From Buttiauxella massiliensis (GTDB lineage: Bacteria > Pseudomonadota > Gammaproteobacteria > Enterobacterales > Enterobacteriaceae), in NCBI RefSeq assembly GCF_902500225.1, contig NZ_LR722658.1, positions 1 through 64,000 of the forward strand: 64,000 nucleotides of DNA. Direction: 5' to 3'. Positions within the stretch are counted from its first letter, which is position 1, and every line of letters begins with the position of its first letter. Under the pieces are notes generated by a model. The model was not told the origin of the DNA, did no database searches, and saw nothing but the letters and a program-made list of their open reading frames with translations. This document shows positions 59,076-64,000 of this stretch, in pieces. The position numbers and the translations under genes are program-made.

Positions 59076-60716
59076 CTACGCCTGAATAGCATCGTCATCC
59101 TGCCAGCAGACCTGGTTTCTGCCTCGTTCTTTAGCGGTATACATCCGCATATCTGCAAGCGACTGGATTTGATCAAGCGTGTACTCAGGATACTCACTGT
59201 GCGAAGCCACACCTAGCGATGCGGTAACAGGTAATTTTCGGCCGTCATCCAGAACCAGTGCCGAAGACTCCAACTCCCATTTAACTCTTGTAGCCACCAT
59301 AATCCCCGCCTTGAGATCGGAGTTAGGCAGATAAATACAGAACTCCTCACCACCAATACGCCCAAGAATATCCTGGCTGCGTATCGCACGCTGAATGCGC
59401 TGAGTCGCATGCATCAGCACATTGTCACCGACCTGATGCCCGTAAACATCGTTCACTTTCTTGAAGTGGTCGAGATCTAATTGCACAAGTGTGTAATCTA
59501 CATAATCAGGGCTAATTTGTGATGTTTTCTCAAAGAAGCCACGGCGGTTAAGTGCACCGGTCAAGTCATCGTGAAGCGCATGATGCTGCATTTCACGCTG
59601 CAAGCTCCCCATATTGCGCACCAGGCGGCAAATCACTCGGTGCGATCCCCAAAGGAAAAGCACGAATATCCCCCACATCGCGATCAACAGGATACTGAAA
59701 CGGCCAAAGTCTTCATGTAAACCCTGGCTGAGGGTCTGGGTACTGATCAGTACCGAGCGCGTGCCAACAACTCTGCCAAAAGTGATGAATACCGACCCAT
59801 CGCGCATCGTGCCGCGCGATGAGACTTCAAGCATCTGGCGAATAGTTTGTAGATGCTTAGCAGTGAGTTGAAATTGATTGGCCGACCCTACGGTACCGGT
59901 GAGTGGAATTAGCCGTTCATCAAACAATTGATAAGCACTCTGCGTATCTTCAGGTAATGACGCCGCAAGGAATTTTTGCACTGCATCATTTTCAAACGCT
60001 ATCCCCAGAAGGCCTATCCATTCGCCACGAAAATCGACAGGAATGGCGGCATTAACCAGAGTGTCATCAGTTTTAGCGATATTCTGCCGTGTCCAGAAAG
60101 GTTCTCGCTGTGGATTGAGCAATGGCGATGCCAGCACGAAACTGCCCTGTTCTACATGCGGGTTGTAGCTGCTCACCAATAGCGAGTTCATCTCCTGGGA
60201 TAGAGAGACAATAAACTCGCCATCACGTGAGATGTAATACAAATCAGCAGTCAGTTCATTGGCCCCTGTCGCCAACGGGAAAAGACCCTGAATCTTCCGC
60301 AATGCGTAGAGTTGCTGGCGGACTTGTAGCGCGTCCTCGCCGTGAAACGCGCTGTCCTCGGTAAGCGTATCGGGCAAAGGCAGCTCGCGGACCCACAATG
60401 GTGAATCGCCAACATCGCCTGTAATTTCCGAAGGAACAGTTGCCACACCAGGGAACAACGGATCGTCCATCGCTTCAATAAAAATTCGTTTTAGATAGCG
60501 AAGGTTGTCAACTTTGTACTGTGCTTTGCTTTCGATTCTGGCAATTACACTTTCAAGGTGGCTAAGCTGGCTTGTACGGTAGCCATGGCTAAATAGCTGT
60601 CCTTGCTGCCAGAATAAAAAAGTAGTCAGCGCAAAAACAAAAATGAAAACCAGATGGATAACCCGGAGTGTTTTTGCCATTGGCAGGCGAAATCTATTCG
60701 CTAAAGAAGTGCTCAC
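59076..60716 (-). CDS. Membrane diguanylate cyclase with Cache sensor and GGDEF domain
   Basis: A 546-residue protein (GTG start with GGGG upstream): one N-terminal transmembrane helix (19-40), a periplasmic dCACHE-type sensor (about 45-330), a second helix (about 335-355), and a GGDEF domain. The active-site motif is GGEEF at 455-459 and an intact inhibitory site RSQD sits five residues before it, so it should make c-di-GMP with product inhibition. It lies 36 bases after pdeA on the same strand, pairing a synthase with a phosphodiesterase. In E. coli K-12 no cyclase lies at this place. Confidence 0.9.
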   Translation of the reverse strand: MSTSLANRFRLPMAKTLRVIHLVFIFVFALTTFLFWQQGQLFSHGYRTSQLSHLESVIARIESKAQYKVDNLRYLKRIFIEAMDDPLFPGVATVPSEITGDVGDSPLWVRELPLPDTLTEDSAFHGEDALQVRQQLYALRKIQGLFPLATGANELTADLYYISRDGEFIVSLSQEMNSLLVSSYNPHVEQGSFVLASPLLNPQREPFWTRQNIAKTDDTLVNAAIPVDFRGEWIGLLGIAFENDAVQKFLAASLPEDTQSAYQLFDERLIPLTGTVGSANQFQLTAKHLQTIRQMLEVSSRGTMRDGSVFITFGRVVGTRSVLISTQTLSQGLHEDFGRFSILLIAMWGIFVLFLWGSHRVICRLVRNMGSLQREMQHHALHDDLTGALNRRGFFEKTSQISPDYVDYTLVQLDLDHFKKVNDVYGHQVGDNVLMHATQRIQRAIRSQDILGRIGGEEFCIYLPNSDLKAGIMVATRVKWELESSALVLDDGRKLPVTASLGVASHSEYPEYTLDQIQSLADMRMYTAKERGRNQVCWQDDDAIQA

Positions 60717-60752
60717 AAATCAGCCCCTTGATTATATGTTCGCAACATACTG

Positions 60753-62948
60753 CTACCTTAATGTATGGACTAAGGCCAGAGGCTCTGGCTTGCCTATCAG
60801 ATACCCTTGTAAAAACTGTACGCCGAGTTCGCATAACAGCCTGCGCTGCTCTTCCGTTTCAACAAACTCAGCCACAACAATCAATTGCTTCGCTCGAGCC
60901 ATATCACAAATAGATTTAACAATCAGTGGGTCAAGCGAGTCGGTGGTGATATCTTTAATGAAGCAACCATCAATCTTAATAATGTCCGCATGCAACCTTT
61001 TCAACCGCTCGTAGTTCGCATAACCGGTACCAAAGTCATCAATGGCAATTTTAAACCCATAATCACGCAGTAACGTAATGTTCTGCATTGAAGTTTCTGA
61101 CTCTGAAAAAGCCTGTTCCTCGGTGACTTCAATAATCACGCTGCTGGTTGGCACCTGGAATTGCGTGAACAATGAAATAATATTCTGCGCAATATCCTTT
61201 TGCATCAACGTCAACGGCATAAGATTTACCGAGAAACGCGACTGCTCGCCCTTCTCAGGGTGAAGATACAAATAATTCACCAGCTTTTTCACCACTAACA
61301 TATCGAAGCGCGTACTGAGGTTAAACTCGGCGATAACAGGAATAAATTTATCCGGGGTAATTAATTCATCATCAAAAGTGATACGACTCAGTATTTCGTG
61401 ATATCCATGCCCCATCTTATTCACAATAGGTTGTGCATAGAGAGTGACAGGCTCTTCTTCATTCAAAGCACGTTTGATTTTTTGCAGTAACAAAACACGC
61501 TCTGTCGTTTTGTCAGAGACATATTCAACTCGGGTATTCAAGCTGAGTACGCGTAACGATTCACTCGCCTGATCGGAGAGAAAACTTAATTGCCCTAAAG
61601 TGCGGTGTAATTCTTCAAGGCTGTTGTCGATAACGCTATAGGATGCGCCGTACTCAATTTCCAGCATGGTATTATGCCATGTTATTTTTTTGCTATTGAG
61701 TAAATCCACAATATGTTCGAGTCGCGCATCGGTATGTTGTCCACGGAGGAAAATTAATAATTCGCTTCCGGGCAACTGAAATACTTGTTCACCTTCATGC
61801 AGGAAAGGCGTTATCTGGCTGGTAACTATACGCTTACAATGAATTCGCATCATCATGCCGTAATGGCGGCTTAAAAATTCCAGGTTCGACATCCTTAGGC
61901 AGCAAAGCGTCCCTTCCGGGTAACATTGCACATGATGTTCCAGGGCACGTAAATTTGGTAATTGTGTTAATGGATCGGTTAATGCCTGCGAATGATAAAT
62001 GCGTTTCATCCATTCGTTTTTCTTAAACATCATCGTCATATACAACATACAGACGGAAAAAGAGATGAAAACAGAAAGTATGAATGACAGGGCAAATTCT
62101 GTATTAACCCCGTAAAGGAAACCATTGTTATATGTCAGTAGTAGCCATACAGATATAGCCCATAACAGCCCCATTAAACGCGGGCCAAAATGGCGGATAC
62201 CCAGCGTAAATAGCACAAAGATAGCGGGCACAAGGTAACCTGAAACCTGCAACAAGCCCCACGATGAGCACAGCACCACCAGCAGAGTTATCAGGCATAA
62301 CAACCAGGTGAAAGAATAAAAACGACGTGGGCCAACGAAATCACGCATCACGCAACGACGCCAGAAGGCTCGGACGTAATTTGGATTCAGGATCATTCTA
62401 AGCGGATAGTAAAACAGGAAAGTAAATATCAGCGAGGCGGCAATTAAATTTTGAAAATCCACCACCATAAACATGAGTGAATTGTCACCAAAGTACGCAG
62501 CCACTGCTTCTGGAAATTGAATATAGTGACCCGCCAGATACATCAATAATTTAGTGCTGAAAGGTGCGACAAACCCTAGCCAGAATATCCGAGTCCCCAT
62601 TCCTTTATCGGTCAAAGCATAGCGCCATCTCGACCCAAGGTAATGACGAGCAATTATGCTACAAACTATTATTGGAAATATCAGGCAAAAAACAAAAGAC
62701 GCTAATGCTACAAATGACAGATGAAGTACGCATGAGAATGTGACTACTGATGAAATTATTAGAGGAATAATCGCAGTCCGACCATAGATAAACACCATGG
62801 CTATCAACAAACCCATTGGGAGATAAGCGAGATAAACCTGAACACCATCAATTGTCGTTAACGGTGAAATGTAGCGAGAAAAAGGGACAAGCAAGAGAGA
62901 TAAAACCAGTGCTGTGACGAATTTCTTGAGAGATTTTTGAAAAATCAT
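60753..62948 (-). CDS. pdeA: Cyclic-di-GMP phosphodiesterase PdeA (YfeA)
   Basis: A 731-residue protein: an N-terminal MASE1-like membrane domain with eight or so helices (1-315), a degenerate GGDEF domain (PGSEL in place of GGDEF) and a C-terminal EAL domain. The EAL motif reads HEILSRI with its glutamate retained; DDFGTGYANY, KIDG and the FVETEEQ glutamate are all present, so it is probably an active c-di-GMP hydrolase. Location between nupC and the tRNA-Ala pair is as in E. coli. The downstream cyclase gene is in the same orientation. Confidence 0.9.
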   Translation of the reverse strand: MIFQKSLKKFVTALVLSLLLVPFSRYISPLTTIDGVQVYLAYLPMGLLIAMVFIYGRTAIIPLIISSVVTFSCVLHLSFVALASFVFCLIFPIIVCSIIARHYLGSRWRYALTDKGMGTRIFWLGFVAPFSTKLLMYLAGHYIQFPEAVAAYFGDNSLMFMVVDFQNLIAASLIFTFLFYYPLRMILNPNYVRAFWRRCVMRDFVGPRRFYSFTWLLCLITLLVVLCSSWGLLQVSGYLVPAIFVLFTLGIRHFGPRLMGLLWAISVWLLLTYNNGFLYGVNTEFALSFILSVFISFSVCMLYMTMMFKKNEWMKRIYHSQALTDPLTQLPNLRALEHHVQCYPEGTLCCLRMSNLEFLSRHYGMMMRIHCKRIVTSQITPFLHEGEQVFQLPGSELLIFLRGQHTDARLEHIVDLLNSKKITWHNTMLEIEYGASYSVIDNSLEELHRTLGQLSFLSDQASESLRVLSLNTRVEYVSDKTTERVLLLQKIKRALNEEEPVTLYAQPIVNKMGHGYHEILSRITFDDELITPDKFIPVIAEFNLSTRFDMLVVKKLVNYLYLHPEKGEQSRFSVNLMPLTLMQKDIAQNIISLFTQFQVPTSSVIIEVTEEQAFSESETSMQNITLLRDYGFKIAIDDFGTGYANYERLKRLHADIIKIDGCFIKDITTDSLDPLIVKSICDMARAKQLIVVAEFVETEEQRRLLCELGVQFLQGYLIGKPEPLALVHTLR

Positions 62949-63198
62949 AAGCCCTGGTCTGAGTATTCTTTAATGGCTTTGCAGCATTATTCGGTGATAA
63001 ATAATACGTTTATTTGTTGCGCAAATCAAGTTTGTTAATTATTGCATGTGGTTAAATTTATTGGTTTTTTATACAACCCAACAAAGAGAAATAGTTTGAT
63101 ATATTCATACTGAGAATGCATCGTATTTATATATTCACTAAATTGAGGAAAGTCGAGCTCAGATCACTATTTTGTGACGTTATTCTGGCGCAGAAACG

Positions 63199-63226
63199 AA
63201 AAAACCCCCGCCATTAGGCGAGGGTT
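63199..63226 (-). terminator. Terminator of the tRNA-Ala operon
   Basis: On the minus strand AACCCTCGCC-taat-GGCGGGGGTT followed by TTTT, nine bases after the second tRNA. Confidence 0.88.
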
Positions 63227-63234
63227 TCATATTT

Positions 63235-63310
<76 letters not shown>

Positions 63311-63356
63311 ACGAATGGGTTTGGTTTAAACGATTCAAATCTTGCTGGTAAAGATT

Positions 63357-63432
<76 letters not shown>

Positions 63433-63653
63433 GTACCGTGAAACCGTGTCGTATCGACGGGCGGCATCATATGAAACCCATTCGAGAGTGTCAACGTCAA
63501 ATTCAGCTTCTGCGATTAATCGCCGAAAAAGCAAACAATACAAGTAAAAGCAAATGCATCTCGTCTTCCTGTAGTTAATCCTGTCACAGTTTCCAGTAAA
63601 ATGATCCCCTAAAATGAACCACTAATAACCCCTTTGGATTTAAGGAAAAAACT

Positions 63654-64000
63654 GTGCTCAAGGAACGTATGACCCCGGAAGAGCTGGCGATGATTACTGG
63701 TTATAGTCGCCAAACAATCAACAAATGGGTACGTAAAGAAAGTTGGCTCACCACTCAAAAACCCGGTGTTCAGGGAGGTAAAGCTCGCCTGATTCATGTG
63801 GATGAACGTGTTCGCGATTTTATTAATAGTGCAAAACGCGTTTCGGAGAAACTCAGCAGCTACCACGTTAATGACACTTCACTGGAAGGGCTTTTGCTCA
63901 ATTCGATGAAACAGATGTCTATCTCGGAACAAGAAAAGATGTCTGCATTGATTCTGCGAGAAGGCATTGCTGGGGTGTTAAAACGTTTAGGTATTCGTGA
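63654..64000 (+). CDS. yfeC: DNA-binding protein YfeC, 3' end beyond window
   Basis: GTG start with AAGGA ribosome binding site; reads MLKERMTPEELAMITGYSRQ..., a helix-turn-helix of the putative excisionase/YfeC type, followed by GVQGGKARLIHVDERVRDF and a C-terminal segment LGIR where the window ends. E. coli YfeC is about 114 residues, so only a few codons are missing. It is a small DNA-binding protein reported to regulate extracellular DNA release; divergent from the tRNA pair. Confidence 0.88.
   Translation, partial: MLKERMTPEELAMITGYSRQTINKWVRKESWLTTQKPGVQGGKARLIHVDERVRDFINSAKRVSEKLSSYHVNDTSLEGLLLNSMKQMSISEQEKMSALILREGIAGVLKRLGIR

Noticed and set aside
59076-60716. Degenerate GGDEF domain
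   Set aside because: GGEEF and the RxxD inhibitory site are intact; the degenerate GGDEF is the one in pdeA.

Overview
This is a chromosomal segment from a gammaproteobacterium of the family Enterobacteriaceae, probably close to Enterobacter, Lelliottia or Buttiauxella. The right half follows the E. coli K-12 order ypdK - alaC - ypdA - ypdB - glk - yfeO - ypeC - mntH - nupC - pdeA (yfeA) - tRNA-Ala pair - yfeC, and two ERIC-type intergenic repeats are present. ipdC, a YbiU-type oxygenase gene and a type VI secretion cluster sit within or beside this backbone. The species cannot be settled from sequence reading alone.

1-23.7 kb (minus strand): part of a type VI secretion system (T6SS). Reading with transcription, it runs tssB, tssC, tssK, tssL, an OmpA-domain anchor gene, hcp, an ERIC repeat, clpV, vgrG, a GH19-type effector, candidate immunity genes, a second vgrG, two DUF3828-like candidate immunity genes, a three-part peptidoglycan-directed effector, and an array of small secreted candidate immunity genes. 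The array ends at an IS3-family transposase cut by the window edge. tssA, E, F, G, J, M and PAAR are not seen and presumably lie off the left edge. The two effectors share a GC-richer scaffold of about 560 residues carrying different AT-rich toxin domains, and the two VgrGs are nearly identical except at their C-terminal tails.

23.7-36 kb: a complete IS3-family element, yaiL, a MalY/PatB-like lyase with a deleted nhaC partner, a lipoprotein racemase of the broad-specificity type, a compact LapA-like adhesin with about 55 copies of a six-residue repeat, a long ERIC variant, a MipA/OmpV porin-like protein and a Bcr/CflA efflux pump.

36-42 kb: a YghA-like dehydrogenase, a DUF421 membrane protein with a partner, pxpA (5-oxoprolinase subunit A), a 14-helix DHA2 drug pump with a divergent TetR regulator and a palindromic operator, and a small lipoprotein.

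42-64 kb: conserved backbone. Metabolism and sensing: the alanine aminotransferase alaC, the YpdAB pyruvate-sensing two-component system, glucokinase, and the indolepyruvate decarboxylase ipdC with a TyrR box (auxin synthesis). Transport: the manganese importer mntH with MntR and Fur boxes, and the nucleoside importer nupC with a CRP-like site. Signalling: a Cache-GGDEF cyclase next to the phosphodiesterase pdeA. A bestrophin-like channel paired with a HycA-like protein is an accessory insertion between ypeC and mntH. The window ends in two tRNA-Ala(GGC) genes and a partial yfeC.
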